64,000 nucleotides of DNA, from positions 1,589,001 to 1,653,000 of the forward strand of contig JARFIW010000881.1 of NCBI GenBank assembly GCA_036346225.1. The letters run 5' to 3'. A program made the translations under genes and the position numbers. Every line of letters starts with the position of its first letter. Position 1 is the first letter of the stretch. Shown here in pieces: positions 32,761 to 44,559 of this stretch. The notes under the pieces are model-generated. The model did no database searches. It saw nothing but the letters and a program-made list of their open reading frames with translations, and was not told the DNA's origin. This stretch comes from Platerodrilus igneus. Its lineage: Eukaryota; Arthropoda; Insecta; Coleoptera; Lycidae.

Positions 32761-33019
32761 ATGTTAACAAATTAAAATAAAACATATTTCTCTTATGGGC
32801 ATAGAGAGACGTGTATTTTGAAAAACCTTGTAGTATGCATCAGTTGTTTGACGCAGTATCACCAGACAATGAAGTTTTAAAATCCCGCAACCAGTAGCGG
32901 AGTAACTGAAAATCAAATTCAAATTATGTTCTTTAATTATTTTAATATATTTCATGAAATCGACTACCAGTTGTTCAATACATTTTTGTCATCAAAATAA
33001 TTGTTGTTTACATAGGTTT

Positions 33020-35309
33020 GACAGTTCATTTTATTGAAAATTCATTTAAAACGCTAGTGCAATGGAGCTCAATTTAGGTATGCTAATTAGTTTTTTATCA
33101 CTGAGAAAAATAATTAGTCCACATTTGTAACATTATTTTGAAATGTTAACTTTTTATCAGATTAAATAATTAATTAAATTTAATTAACTTGTATTACTTC
33201 TAGGCAAAAATTCTATAATAAATTACTGTTATATTGTAGTAAGCATCCCTTATAATAAAGACCGGGTTTAGAAATAGCTTTACCCTTGAATATTATAAAT
33301 TCCAGCGGCTGTCATCATAATTTGAAGCTCCAACCTTGCAAACCGAATACAAATACCCTTTTAAAACTTATGTTGGTTATAGATTGACGAGTCTGCTAAA
33401 TTTAAATGAAATTGTACCTTTTAACGTAAACAAAGAAAAGCAATTTTCAGTTGTAAAACTTAGTTTTCTTAATATTTCGATGATTGACAAGCGTTATAGA
33501 AAACGAAACATTATAAATAGCCAAACTTTTTTGCAATTTGATTTGTTCAAAGATTGCAAGTAATTTTAAGTAGTCTGGAGACATCCATTGTATTAAAATC
33601 CATTTTGGCTATCCGGTCTTTTGTCAATGGCAGACAACTGTCGCCAATAGATATGGTCAATAAATTTCAGTAATTAAAATTCCAAGAAGATACAACCTAT
33701 TTAAACCATTAGAAAAATAATTGCTATCCGTGACCTTCATTTTGAAAGGGGTTGGATTTGGTTTCTGCAATCTTGTTTTTGGGAGGTTCTGTTAATAGTC
33801 ATTGAATAACAGAAATATGACTAAATAATGGTTTAGAGTAGGATTAATATATAACTTATGGCTTTAGCCAAAAGAGAAAGATTCCAATGGGGTTGTCCGT
33901 TGTCATAAGGTAGAAAGAAACGTAGCCACAGAAGTTCGCTGGTAGCGTTCTCCGGCATCACAGATATGATATTACACTTAGTATCACGATAGTGAAATTG
34001 GAAAGGAGTAATTAACTCTTTCAGTTCGCGAGGGTTACGCCCGTGTGTTCGCGGATTTATAAGTGATATAAGATATATAATAAAAAGCTTGTATGCGCGT
34101 GATGCACAAGTTAAGTTAGCTATCAACAAGATCCTGCTGGATTCGTGTGCCATTGAATTATTTAATAATTGCTAAGTACAAGAGCAACAAGCGAGATTAT
34201 CTCCCCCAATTTAAGAGCTGTTCTGCGTTGAAAGGCAAGCCATCAAACAATTGACGATTTTTAGTGAGTAAGTTTTATAGTTAAGCTAGCATGACCAATT
34301 TTTAGTTAATTTATTTGTTAGGACGGTTTGGTCATAAACCGTAGGATTAATTTAGTGTAAAATTTATAAGATAAGTTTCTTCTATATAAAGTATTTGGGA
34401 TTTACTCATGTACATAAAATTATCAGAATTTCATATCAACCATTTAATCTAAATTTCTAAATTGAAATCAATGAATTTCCAAATGTAAGAGGTTCACGTT
34501 TATTGCTCTGCTAATTAAATAGTTTTTGTTTGCCGTTGATTAAGTCAATAGTTTTTTATTTTTTTTGATCATGAAAGTTGCATAAGTAGTCAAAAAAGGT
34601 AAGAATTTATTAAAAGAAACAATTGTCCTCCTTGGGATGACAAGTCTCTCAAGGTTTTGCACGAACATTTGGACATTCTCGACTTGTCTGGCGCTCTTGA
34701 TAATGGTCATTAAGCCACAATATTTATGAAAGGTAAGTGCCAAATATTTTTCTTGTATAATATATATTAATTTAGCCCTTTCTGCAAAATTTTAACTCTC
34801 TATACGATCCACGACCTTCCGCTAGCTAGTGCCGGTGACCCCCCTTTAATTTTTGTTTTTCAGGCCGCCCCCATTTTATAATTTTAATGAAAATAATATA
34901 CTTGGTAGCTTTTCCGCCTGTAACACATTACTATAAATTAGTAACGTAGACTAAATTTCTCAGTTAAAAAAGTTTCAAGTTATGAGAATAGAATAGCAAG
35001 CTATGCAAATAGAAAGAGCATTAGACAGGAAGTAATAAATAGAGGTAGCATAGACTTTAGTAGTTAGATCGTTACGCGCATTGCAAATTGTAAAACGTAT
35101 CGACGTTCTCCTGTGAATAAAAATTGTTTCAATCTTTTGTAAACTTTTTAAAAAGGCGTTTTTGAGAGAGGTTCACATAATTCCCAGAAAACTTTTTAGT
35201 TACAGGAACTAAAAATATCAGTAAATTAATTTTAGTCATGAACGTAAATAACGTAAATAAATTATATCTAGTCGTCTTCAATTTATTAGATTCTAGATTA
35301 GAGTCTAGT
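33020..35309. other. No gene recognised
   Basis: Mostly AT-rich. A patch at 34020-34150 is richer in G/C; one plus frame there reads DAQVKLAINKILLDSCAIE, which is vaguely like a BESS/MADF-type helix, but is too short to call. Confidence 0.4.
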
Positions 35310-35794
35310 CCAGTCAATTTATCATAATTCATTGTAAAGATCCGGTATTTATTATTCTCGAATATGTTGTAGGGGCAAATACCACTAGTAAAAATTTAAG
35401 TTTGTCGAATTTGAGACCCTGTGGAAGCAGAGATAGCTAAAAAACATTGCAATTTTTCCATTTTTTTACGTTTTGTCTATATCTCATTTCCTGTGCACCT
35501 GACAGGAAAAATGATTTTTACCAATTTTATAGAGGAGAAAATTTACTAAGATTTTATATCTATAGTTTTTGCTCTACGGGCTATATTTTTCTAATTACGG
35601 AGCATCGAAAATACGATAATTTGGAAGAAATACAAGATATGCACGTTTTACAATAAAAGTTTAAATATATATTATTAACAAAACTTTATTATCTTTAAAC
35701 ACAATACGCTTGAAAGTAAAAACAACATATAAAAGTAAATTGAGTCGTATTATGCGTGCGTTATTGGTTTCTGTAGAATAGAAGCTATTGAAGT
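35310..35794 (+). repeat. Left terminal inverted repeat (485 bp)
   Basis: Reverse complement of 40829-41345. Best-kept blocks: GTATTTATTATTCT (near 35345), GACCCTGTGGAAGCAGAG (near 35420) and ACACAATACGCTTGAAAGTA (near 35700). It contains the gene's likely 3' end signals, as the stop lies 48 bp inside. Confidence 0.83.
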
Positions 35795-38700
35795 AATAAT
35801 AAATAAAGCTTTTTAACAAAACATAGTAATCTTCTTTGTATTTACAATTTAGGTTTTTTCGAAGGCCCTGGCATTGAAAAATTCTGTTCGTCACTCAAAA
35901 AATTAACAGGAGTGTGAAGGGGACTGGTGTCTGTGATGCTATCCACATCCTCATCTTCGCCACTGTCTTCCAAATCATCTGCACAAGCGTTCTGACATGA
36001 TTGTCCAAGGCAGAAAGTATAAAGGCTTGAGCAGTTTAGACCCGATTTCTTACAACTATAAGGTCCTTGGCACTGTGTTTTGCAGCGATATGATATCAAT
36101 TTCAGCAAGTATTGAGGTGCAGGGTCTTTACTTGCACGAATTGGAGCTAGCCCTTGATCAGTGCGCATCCAACCCCAGTCTAAAGGGTTTATTTCAAAAC
36201 CTAACCACTTTTGTACTGTGCGGTATGTACGATAGGAGTGGAATCTGGCAGTGTCTTGTGTTGGGGGCAGTCGTGCAAGATTTATTTTGCTCGTCGCAGC
36301 ACCCTTTCTAAATTGTTGATAACGGAGGTTATCCAAATTTTGTGTGTCCATATTACCTCCAAATAAACACGATATACTTCTCTCCTGCAATGGCAATGTC
36401 GTCAGGAGATGAGTTTTGTTTTGTAAATACTGAGGCTAATTCTTTAAGTTGAATATTATTCTGTAGAGTGGTACAGCCCTTTATTTTACCTGAAACAAAA
36501 ATTACTGACTTAGTGTCACATCCAGTAACAGCATGTAGAAAAAGAACAATCTCTGGTGGATTTTTTAGTAAACCATATTTAAAGGGGGAACTAGAGTATG
36601 CAACACCAGCAGACTCACCTTTTCCACACTGGTGTAGATACACGTTGTTCACACTTGTGGCCAAGCCAGTGAAAAGTACTAGTAGATCAATATCTTCCCC
36701 AATGATGATGACTTGATTGTAGGCTGAGGCCTTAGAAATTGCTGTGTTAACAATGTCAACATCTGCATCTTTCACTGCTGCTTTACTTCAATGCTTTGCT
36801 GTTTAAATGCGTTATATAGCATTGCTATGGGACGTTGTTTGTTGCCCTCATTGGTGAGAAATTTCTCTTGTGGCACTGGGATGATTGCTGAGTTGTCTAA
36901 TAAAATTATGTCTGCACAAAATTGTACAGTAGATCGACGCGCGCGTTCAGCACTCTTGTTATTTTTTTAGGGTGCATCCACTGGGCAACCGTCAAAAACA
37001 ATGGACACAGTATTACCAAAATGTTTCTGTGCGTAATTGACATCCCTCAGTTTGATTAAACCGACCGAGTCGTTGCGATGCCAGACTACTTTGTGAAGCA
37101 GATACCCTCCATCTACTACGGCAAATGTATTTGCGCCAAATGTCACATTGTTGGGGCTGCATTAAAAGCTGTGTACATCGAGGATTTCGTCCCTTTCGCA
37201 TGCTTTCATCCATGAACAATGACAACGGAAAGGGTTCAAGTTTATATTTAAAGTATTCTTCTAACTGCCTATCAGACTGCTTAATGATGCAGACTCTCTG
37301 AAAAATGTCAGCGGATCGATTTCTACTTTCTTGTTGCCTACTTTTCCAGTGCTTGTAACGGCTGCAAAACTGGTCACTTTGTCCTTCCTTTTAAAACTTA
37401 CTTTCCCAAAGTTGTTACCAACGATTCTGGAAATTCCTTCGATTCCAATTTGTTGAGCCATATGCCAGTTTATGTTTTTACCTCCAACAACTCCACTGCT
37501 GATCGAAATTATTTTATCAGTATTTGAAAATGGATTATGATTTGTAAATCAATTTCTCAATTTTTGCACATGCAGTCTCTAACAATTCGAGAAAACCTCA
37601 TATCTACATGTTGCTCAGTTGTTGATGAGTTGAAATCACAAAAAGTTTGAATACCGTCGCAAATGTTCTGCATAAAAGTCATGCCGATAGTCTATCGTGA
37701 AAGCACGCTGTTTGTAATCCCACGTCCATGTGTCAGGCCACCATAACTTTTCATGTATTTCATTAGAACTTGCTCAATAGTCATGCCTGACCAAATTCCC
37801 GACTAGAACTTATCGGATCGGCGAATAGTGAAACATCCATTTGTAGTTAACTTGTGGAGTTCAGCTGGATCCATTCGTTCTTCAAGGCTTAACATATCCT
37901 GTAGGTATAGATGTGTGCTCTTTGCATAAAGAAAATGGCCTGCTGCATGAAAGAAGGACAGCATTTTACTGACTGTAGCGATATGCAGCTTCCAGTATCC
38001 CGCACGCTCTGCTTGAATGAAATGTTTTATAAGCACTGTCATTTGAATATATCGAATCCATAACTTCGAAGTGGGTCCATTATTTTTCAGATTGTTCACG
38101 GCAGTGCTAAACTTTGTTGAAAATATTTGGTATTTCTCATTTTTCTCAATCGGTAGAATCATAGATCTGTCACCATCGCCAAGAATACTTTTAATGTCAG
38201 CTCGCTTGTCTTCCGTAAATTGCACATAATTTAAAACTATGCTAACCAGAATAAAAGATGCGCTCGCACGGCCCGTGAATATGCATGCCCAGGCAGCACT
38301 TTATCTACGCTTTTCTCTGCATAAATCGTGTTAAATACTTCTGTCAATCCGCTCTCTGCCATTATATTGCCAATTGAGCCCATAAAGGACATCTATAAAT
38401 GAAAACCACCAAGCCTGATTTCAACATTCCTCAACTCATGATGTCTTCCACTTTCATTTCATGTACAACGGTTGGTCAAATATTACAAAGCAGGTTTTTA
38501 ATAAATGTTTGTTGCTCTTCTCTCTGGCAGAAAAAAGGGCTGTTAGTAAAGTATCACAATGAGCAGGTGGTGTTCTAATAAACGGGAGTAACACAATTTT
38601 TGAACGCGTACTATCAACATTATCAGTGACTTGCTCCATAAAATTGTTCCAACCGTGTAAATTAGGGATATTAAACCACTTCCCAAATAACCACATAAGG

Positions 38701-39948
38701 TCTGGCGCCAATGGCAATATATCTGTATCAAGAGGCATAACAATCTGCTAGTCAGTAATTGATATAGCTGACAAACCTGAGTTTTTCTGTGTGTAACACG
38801 GTTTTATTTTAATGGAAGCGAAAGAGCTTACCGCATCGGCAGAGACATACTTTCAGTCGTGGAATGTTGCGTCTTTTGAAAGTGCAGTATGTGGAGTTAC
38901 ACACATTACGCCACCCATTTCGTGGAATGTATTTAGTCTGTCAATCGTGTTAACATTTACATCTGCATTGTCGAAAACAAACTGCAGAAATGCACCTTCC
39001 CTCAATAATTGTGGCTGTCTCTGGCCGTAGTATAGCAGAGGCCTCAAGTTTTGCTGCTTCATTGTAGCTTGAAGCAAAACCTAATGCTGAGCAAAGTTTG
39101 ACGAGCAGTTTCGATCCAAAGTTTCGATACAGATAGGCCCTGACCCCAGTCAAGATCGAAGAAATGAAAGATCTTAGCCTAACAACAGCAATCATACAAT
39201 GTGCCAACGCTACACATTTATTTTTCCATGCAAGCAGTGGACCTCGCTTGTGTTTTAAAATAACCGTCTCCAAAAATATACGTAGTAATTCCGGGATAAC
39301 AGAATTTGCGTCTCGCAAAAAGTCATCAGATGGAGGGTATTCAGAGTTATTGTAGATTTCTGACCGGATATCTTCCAATATAATTTCAGCTGCCGCTTTA
39401 ACGACATTCAGTCCCTCTTTATGGGCATCATTTTTTTTTATTTTTATAACATGAATCATTTAATATCTTACGTCCAACGTTTTTTAAACACACAACAGTT
39501 TTTTTGCTGACACCTGTGCTATAACGATATCCTCACCATACTCTGCCTTTAGATGAGCTTTTACTGTCCTGTGATCAGGAAGATATTCTCCTCTACTACC
39601 TCCCATCAATTCGTCAAGATAAAACTGGCATTCTTTAATATTATTTGTAATATACAAGAAAATGCTTTCCATGGCATGGTCAACATTTGTAGTTGGTGTG
39701 TAACCTCTTTTTTCACTACTTTTTGTAGGTCTGGTATAATTTTTGTCGGCAGCAGTGGTGATACCTTGCATCTGCCGCCACTAAATCGTTTACATCTTCA
39801 ATTCGCTTTATTATGCTCTGGACACATTTATCCCCTCGTTGTTCAGCAGCTGCTAATATACTTTTATGCATATCCAATTTCTCAACCAAATGAACAGGAT
39901 TTCGTCGATAAACTGGAAGTCTAGCCTGAACCTGGATGAAATCTTCAT

Positions 39949-40546
39949 CTCTGCACAAAAAACAAATATTTTTTAATGTTTCTGTCTGTCCACTTGACGA
40001 TCTAAGGGATGGTTTTTGGAAATGTGGTCCACAATCACCGCCACGACGAACAGAAGCAAGAAATTATTTTTTCTTCAGTGTATTTCTTCCGGCAATTGTC
40101 ATGGACGTGTACCTGTCTCTTACCTAAAAAAGTAATCTCAGAAACTTATAGATCAGGCCTCGGGGGGAACTTTTCTTTTAAGATTTTTAAATTATATTTA
40201 TTTGCTCATTCTCTAACACGCGACGTTTCGAGAAATATACAATCAGTGGGGTTTGAAGATACATACCAGTTCTCTTAAAAATATGGCATGGTTTAGCTTT
40301 ATTAAAAACTTAAGCTATTAAAATTGTCATACTATAATATTTATAATATATTATTATACTATAATATTTTAAATTATCAATTTTTGACCGTTGGTCTCAA
40401 GTGGGAATTGTGCAGGCGAGAAGCGTGTGAGAGAATGAGGAAATAAATAAAAGTTAAAAATCTGGCCAAAGTGACTATTACTATTGCCCAAATACTATAA
40501 TGGCGCCAGTGACTATAATAACAACATCAACTTTATACCTACATAC
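39949..40546 (-). other. Intron of the TIR-element gene
   Basis: Donor GTATGT at 40546-40541 and acceptor ...GTGCAGAG ending at 39949. Joining 40547 to 39948 (phase 1) keeps one frame from the first exon into EDFIQVQARLPVYRR. Using the earlier AG two bases upstream would put exon 2 out of frame, so the second AG is favoured. Confidence 0.65.
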
Positions 40547-40694
40547 CTTTTAAGAAAGAAACATTGTCGTAAAGTCCGCGTTTAGCACTCGCAGCATTCA
40601 AGGTAGCTATACCCTTTTCTTTAATTACTATAACTTTACTGTCATCCAAAGTATTACGGCATATAAAACAATGGCCAGATTCTACAACAGACAT
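40547..40694 (-). pseudogene. Exon 1 of the TIR-element gene
   Basis: 148 nt from ATG (40694) to the donor. It encodes 49 residues, MSVVESGHCFICRNTLDDSK at the start, with a C-x2-C pair at 9 and 12. It lies 135 bp inside the right TIR, so the promoter is probably in that TIR. This exon is itself undamaged. Confidence 0.68.
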
Positions 40695-40828
40695 TTTACT
40701 TAAAAGAAAACGGTAAACGCGTAAACTATCACTTACCGAGAGCAGGTAGGCTGATAAATGAGATGATGGTGACGAGACTGCATTTCACGGTGGTGGAAGA
40801 AGTGGCCATTGTAAGGAGAACCCTCCCC

Positions 40829-41345
40829 ACTTCATAGCTTCTATTCTACAGAAACCAATAACGCACGTATAATACGACTCAATTTACTTTTATATGTTGT
40901 TTTTACTTTCAAGCGTATTGTGTTTAAAAATTATTATGTTTTGTTAATAATATATATTTATGAATATCCAATAAACGCATAAATTTTTATTATAGAACGT
41001 GTTTCTTGTATTTCTTCCAAATTATCGTATTTTCGATGCTCTGTAATTAGAAAACTATAACCCGTAGAGAAAAAGCTATAGATATGCAATGTTAGTAAAT
41101 TTTCTCCTCTACAAAATTGGTTATAATCATTTTTCGTATCAGGTGCACAGGAAAGGAGATATAGACAAGAAACTAAAAAAGTGGAAAAATTTCAATGATT
41201 TTTAGCTAAAACTCTGCTTCCACAGGGTCTCAGATTCTGCAAACTTGAATTTTTACTAGTAGTACTCGTCCCTACAACATATCCAAGAATAATAAATACC
41301 AGATTTTTTGCATTAAATCCCAATATTTTTGTATAAATTGACTGG
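40829..41345 (-). repeat. Right terminal inverted repeat (517 bp)
   Basis: Inverted partner of 35310-35794. It is ~30 bp longer mainly because of an extra stretch near 41305-41335 and one near 40955-40985. Confidence 0.83.
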
Positions 41346-42349
41346 CTTATTCTTAAATCGAATAAAGCGCAGTTACATATACTGAGGTTATATGAACAAA
41401 CTTAACCACACTAAGACTAAGTACTTATTATAGAACTTATATGGCAATAGAATGATGAAGTAATCTACTAGTAACTATTTGCTATCGAACAGAATAATTT
41501 TTCACGAATAATATCTAACACCAGTTTTTGTAGGTTTGGTATATATGATATGAAAATTATATTTACCTAGAAAATTATTTATTAATTAAAACAGTCCCTA
41601 TTATTCCAAGAACCTATTTGTATTGCCATTAGTAACTGAACTCTATATGACAAAATGCGGAGGCAGTTCATTTTCTAAAATTTAACTAATTAAACAGTAA
41701 TAGAAAATGAAAAATTTGTAATTGAATTGTGGTTACTGTAACGCAAAGGTAAATTATCTCTGTTACGATGACACCCAGTAACATGAATTAACACGAGCAG
41801 TATCCAGCACTAATATTTGCTTAATAAAATAATTAGTTTCGAATACTGCGATTTCAGTAATGAAAACGGACTTTTATCCACATTTTCAGCAAACATTATT
41901 AATTCCTTAGCGCTCTTTACTAAAATTAATTTACTTAGTTAAATTAGTCCTGACAACTAACTCATTTTTCTCAGTATAAATTGCTACTATGATACAATTA
42001 TATTAAAAAAATCAAATTTTTTAATATAGCTGCACTATAATACTAGTATAAAGAACTAATTAGCGTGCGTAAATCGATCTTTATCTCACTAGCGTTTTAA
42101 AGGTTGCTAAGCAACAACATTTTCAACTTTATTTTTATTTGTGAAATTATACAAATGTCAAACGTAAATATCTTAATATGAATGAACTATTTCAAATAAA
42201 TATTAAATGTACAATTGTTTCCACGGTAACTACTATAAATCAAAACGACTGATAGTCTAAATCTGCGGTATTGCACTTCAATACAGATAAATTCAGTAAT
42301 ACGCAAATCTATATATCAAACTAAAATGCAGGTATATTAAAAAATAGCG
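41346..42349. other. No gene recognised
   Basis: AT-rich spacer. GGTTGCTAAGCAACA near 42103 is a near-palindrome resembling an RFX X-box, but a single site without context is not supported as regulatory. Confidence 0.45.
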
Positions 42350-42468
42350 TATGATACTCGTTTATAAGTGCCTTTAAAGCACTTGCAACGTTTAAGGGCA
42401 CTCCGCTTCACGTCGTGCCCTCAAACGTTGCGCGTGCTTTAAAGGCTGGCTTATAAACTTGTATCATA
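42350..42468. repeat. Near-perfect hairpin (foldback) repeat
   Basis: Left arm 42350-42401 and right arm 42415-42468 are reverse complements apart from a few changes (for example GCCTTTAAAGCAC, CAACGTTT and GGGCAC on both sides), with a 13-nt loop TCCGCTTCACGTC. The arms end at TATGATAC / GTATCATA. Its GC-rich middle stands out. It is either a very small foldback element or a structured RNA/DNA hairpin. Confidence 0.8.
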
Positions 42469-42499
42469 ATATACTATTATTATTTATTGTAGCGATTTA

Positions 42500-42825
42500 G
42501 TAGTTACATACAGGGTGGGAAAAATTTCAATGTGGAGTATGGCTATAGATGAAAAGTTACTTAAATCGAGAAAACTGGTGTAGTTGTAACCTCAATTTAA
42601 AACTAAAAAAATTAGAAATATCTTGACCTGTTTCTAAAATGTGGCATAGAATCCACTACTTAAAGTTTTAAAAAAAACACTAAGAACACTTTTTGTGGTT
42701 TTTTGTTTCAAACATTCTACTTGATAAATAGTGCTTAAAACAAAAAAACGTTGTAAATCTACAACATCTGTTATATGTTGTTACGTGCCAAAATTTGGCA
42801 CTAGACATTTTTAGTTTACTTTTGA
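42500..42825. other. No gene recognised; CAGGGTGGGAAAA start motif
   Basis: ACATACAGGGTGGGAAAAAT at 42506 resembles a terminal motif of insect IS630-like MITEs; no inverted partner was located. The rest is AT-rich. Confidence 0.35.
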
Positions 42826-43262
42826 TATGCGGGAGTTTCGCGCCATAAATTTGAAAGACGCGAGACGGAAAGTCACGTCAGAAGTGCGTTGCGCGGAGAT
42901 TCGCGTCAACGCGTGTGGGGGAAAAAAGTGGAGAGTTTTCGAAAGACGCTGGGAACTGGACTTTGCCTTTGAACATCAAGAAGAGTGGTTGGGTCTGGTA
43001 TCGTACCTTTATCTTAATTATGTAGATTCCTTCTCTTGCTTATCTTTGTTTATCGTTCCCTATAAACCCGTTCCCGCCGTTACCTCTACATAAAAAGAAG
43101 ATAAATTTGGAAGAAACCTGGCCTGACAGCAGCCCACGCCCCGCAATCGCTAGTCTGGAGCAAACCTGATGGAAGCCGCTGCCGCCATTTTTAAATAATC
43201 CGGAAGCGAGCCACGAGAAACCCTGAAGGAAGTGATTCTGTAGGAAGCTTTACCTATTCATG
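42826..43262 (+). other. CpG-dense, GC-rich patch ending in a splice-donor-like site
   Basis: GC-rich relative to its surroundings, with CGCG, GCGTCAACGCG and GCCGCTGCCGCC words; an 88-codon frame at 42827-43093 (MREFRAINLKDARRKVTSEV) has no known motif. It ends at TTCATGTGAGTACT, a good donor consensus (GTGAGT at 43261). It lies upstream of the gypsy 3 gag and could be its 5' LTR/leader or a host first exon; no second copy exists at the 3' side to prove an LTR. Confidence 0.4.
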
Positions 43263-43430
43263 TGAGTACTCCGTTTTTTTATAATCTAGTTTATGAATTT
43301 TGCATATTTCGTCATTTAAGTGTAATAATTTGCATATTGTGTGACGTCATTGACAGATGGGCGCGCTAATTTCCACATTATAGATTAGCGTTACAAACTG
43401 TCTATGTGTCGCGTATACCGCGTTTGCGGG

Positions 43431-43438
43431 TATATAAG
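43431..43438 (+). promoter_or_regulatory. TATA-box candidate upstream of gypsy 3 gag
   Basis: TATATAAG preceded by GC-rich CGCGTTTGCGGG, giving the classic TATA-plus-GC context. Transcription would start near 43460, about 1.1 kb before the gag ATG at 44560. Confidence 0.4.
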
Positions 43439-44559
43439 AATGACGCCTCAACGTGTTTTTAGGTTGTATTAATTTTTTTTACGGCTTTATAATGTACTAA
43501 TTAACGATTTATATAGCTTTTTCATTTAAAATAAATATAGTTACCTTTATTTTTCAATATTTATTGACCATAAAATTTATGTTGGTACTTTGAAACTCAC
43601 TAAATTCCTAAGATGACAAGCCAGTTGTTATGGTAACTGAATATAAGCCGCCATTTTGGGCTATTGAAATTCATAGCTTATGCTCTAAAACTGTTTTGTG
43701 AGTTTAATTAATTTTCTTGCAACTTTAAATGTAGTGTACCTTTTTTAACTTGAATTATCTTATTTAACTGCATAGTTTGTTTTTTAAATAGAGCTACAAG
43801 TTTTTTAGGAGTGGCTGTTCACAACATAACTTTACTTTCAAATTCCACAAGTAAGTACATCTAAATATAAGTAATTTATTAATTTATGCTTTATTCATTG
43901 TTTATTAGAAAAGTTATCTATTTTATATTACATTATACATAACTATTGCTTGTTTTTTGGACTTTAAAAAGGGGTTTTTAAATTGCGATTAAACACTGTC
44001 TTCTTTGGATAACATTTTAAAAGTATTTTCTATATAATTCAGATATTTAATTATGATTTACAAATTACTTTTAAAGGAAACCATGTGTTTAAAACATTTA
44101 ACGTAATTAATTGACCTTTAGAATATCTCTTAAAGCGTTAGAGTAACGGAATCTTATTGTATTTGTTAAATAACACATATAATGTATCTTTCTATAATTT
44201 TGAGTGTCTTTTTATAACCGAAATCATTAAGTACAATTCACAATTACCTACATAAACAAAAATTCCATATTCAAATATAGATTTTCTAATTAACTGAGTT
44301 TTTAGTGTCTTTTAAGGTGTTATATTAACTTAACCGTGATGTATTTCTTTCATTAAACACTATCTTGCCCTCTTATCATTCAAAACGTGTTTCCTTAGTG
44401 ATTTAAACAGCTGTAACCTATAAATGCCTCTTTAAAAAAAGATTTTGCATTTAAATAAATTTAACGTAACGAATTGATGCTTGGTATACCGTTTATTATC
44501 TTCTGAATTACTATAGTATCGCATATTTTGTATACTTTTGTCTCAAATATTATTTCAAA

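Larger units (their letters stand above)
35842..40694 (-). pseudogene. Frameshifted zinc-finger / PIN-XPG-like nuclease gene of the TIR element
   Basis: One long protein read through ~10 frames. N-terminus (exon 1 plus 39948-39716): GHCFICRNTL and ADARYHHCC give a C-x2-C...H-x2-C zinc site. Middle: FLETVILKHKRGPLLAWKNK and CMIAVVRLRSFISSILTG (39459-38950), LHGWNNFMEQVTDNVDSTRS and TCFVIFDQPLY (38738-38454), LWIRYIQMTVLIKHFIQAER and FFHAAGHFLYAKSTHLYLQD (38225-37803), GIEGISRIVGNNFGKVSFKR (37461-37261). Core (36775-36353): DADVDIVNTAI, IIGEDIDLLVLF and FLHAVTGCDT, an acidic arrangement like PIN/FEN/XPG nucleases. C-terminus (36396-35842): DWGWM, then seven Cys (CKTQCQ...GPYSCKK...NC...FC...SC...AC), an acidic stretch and PSKKPKL, possibly a nuclear signal. 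Probably the transposase or accessory nuclease; function inferred. Confidence 0.7.
35310..41345 (-). mobile_element. ~6.0-kb DNA transposon-like element with ~0.5-kb TIRs and a zinc-finger/PIN-like gene
   Basis: Two long inverted repeats (35310-35794; 40829-41345) enclose a single long minus-strand gene (35842-40694) with one intron and many frameshifts. Outer ends both begin CCAGTCAATTTAT; inner ends both finish TAGAATAGAAGCTA. The TIRs are about 80-85% alike by eye, with indels, so the insertion is old. No clear target duplication could be fixed, partly because similarity may go on outwards (TTTATT-x-GATT on both sides). The gene family is multicopy in arthropod genomes as uncharacterised proteins. 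The core with acidic motifs suggests an XPG/PIN-type nuclease, which would fit the Academ superfamily (its AcademX group is described with an XPG nuclease); this is a hypothesis. Confidence 0.72.

Noticed and set aside
34020..34150. Possible BESS/MADF-like helix or LTR fragment
   Set aside because: Only ~19 residues look protein-like, with no flanking support and no second copy in the window.
42095..42115. RFX X-box-like GGTTGCTAAGCAACA
   Set aside because: Single short near-palindrome far from any gene; expected by chance at this length scale.
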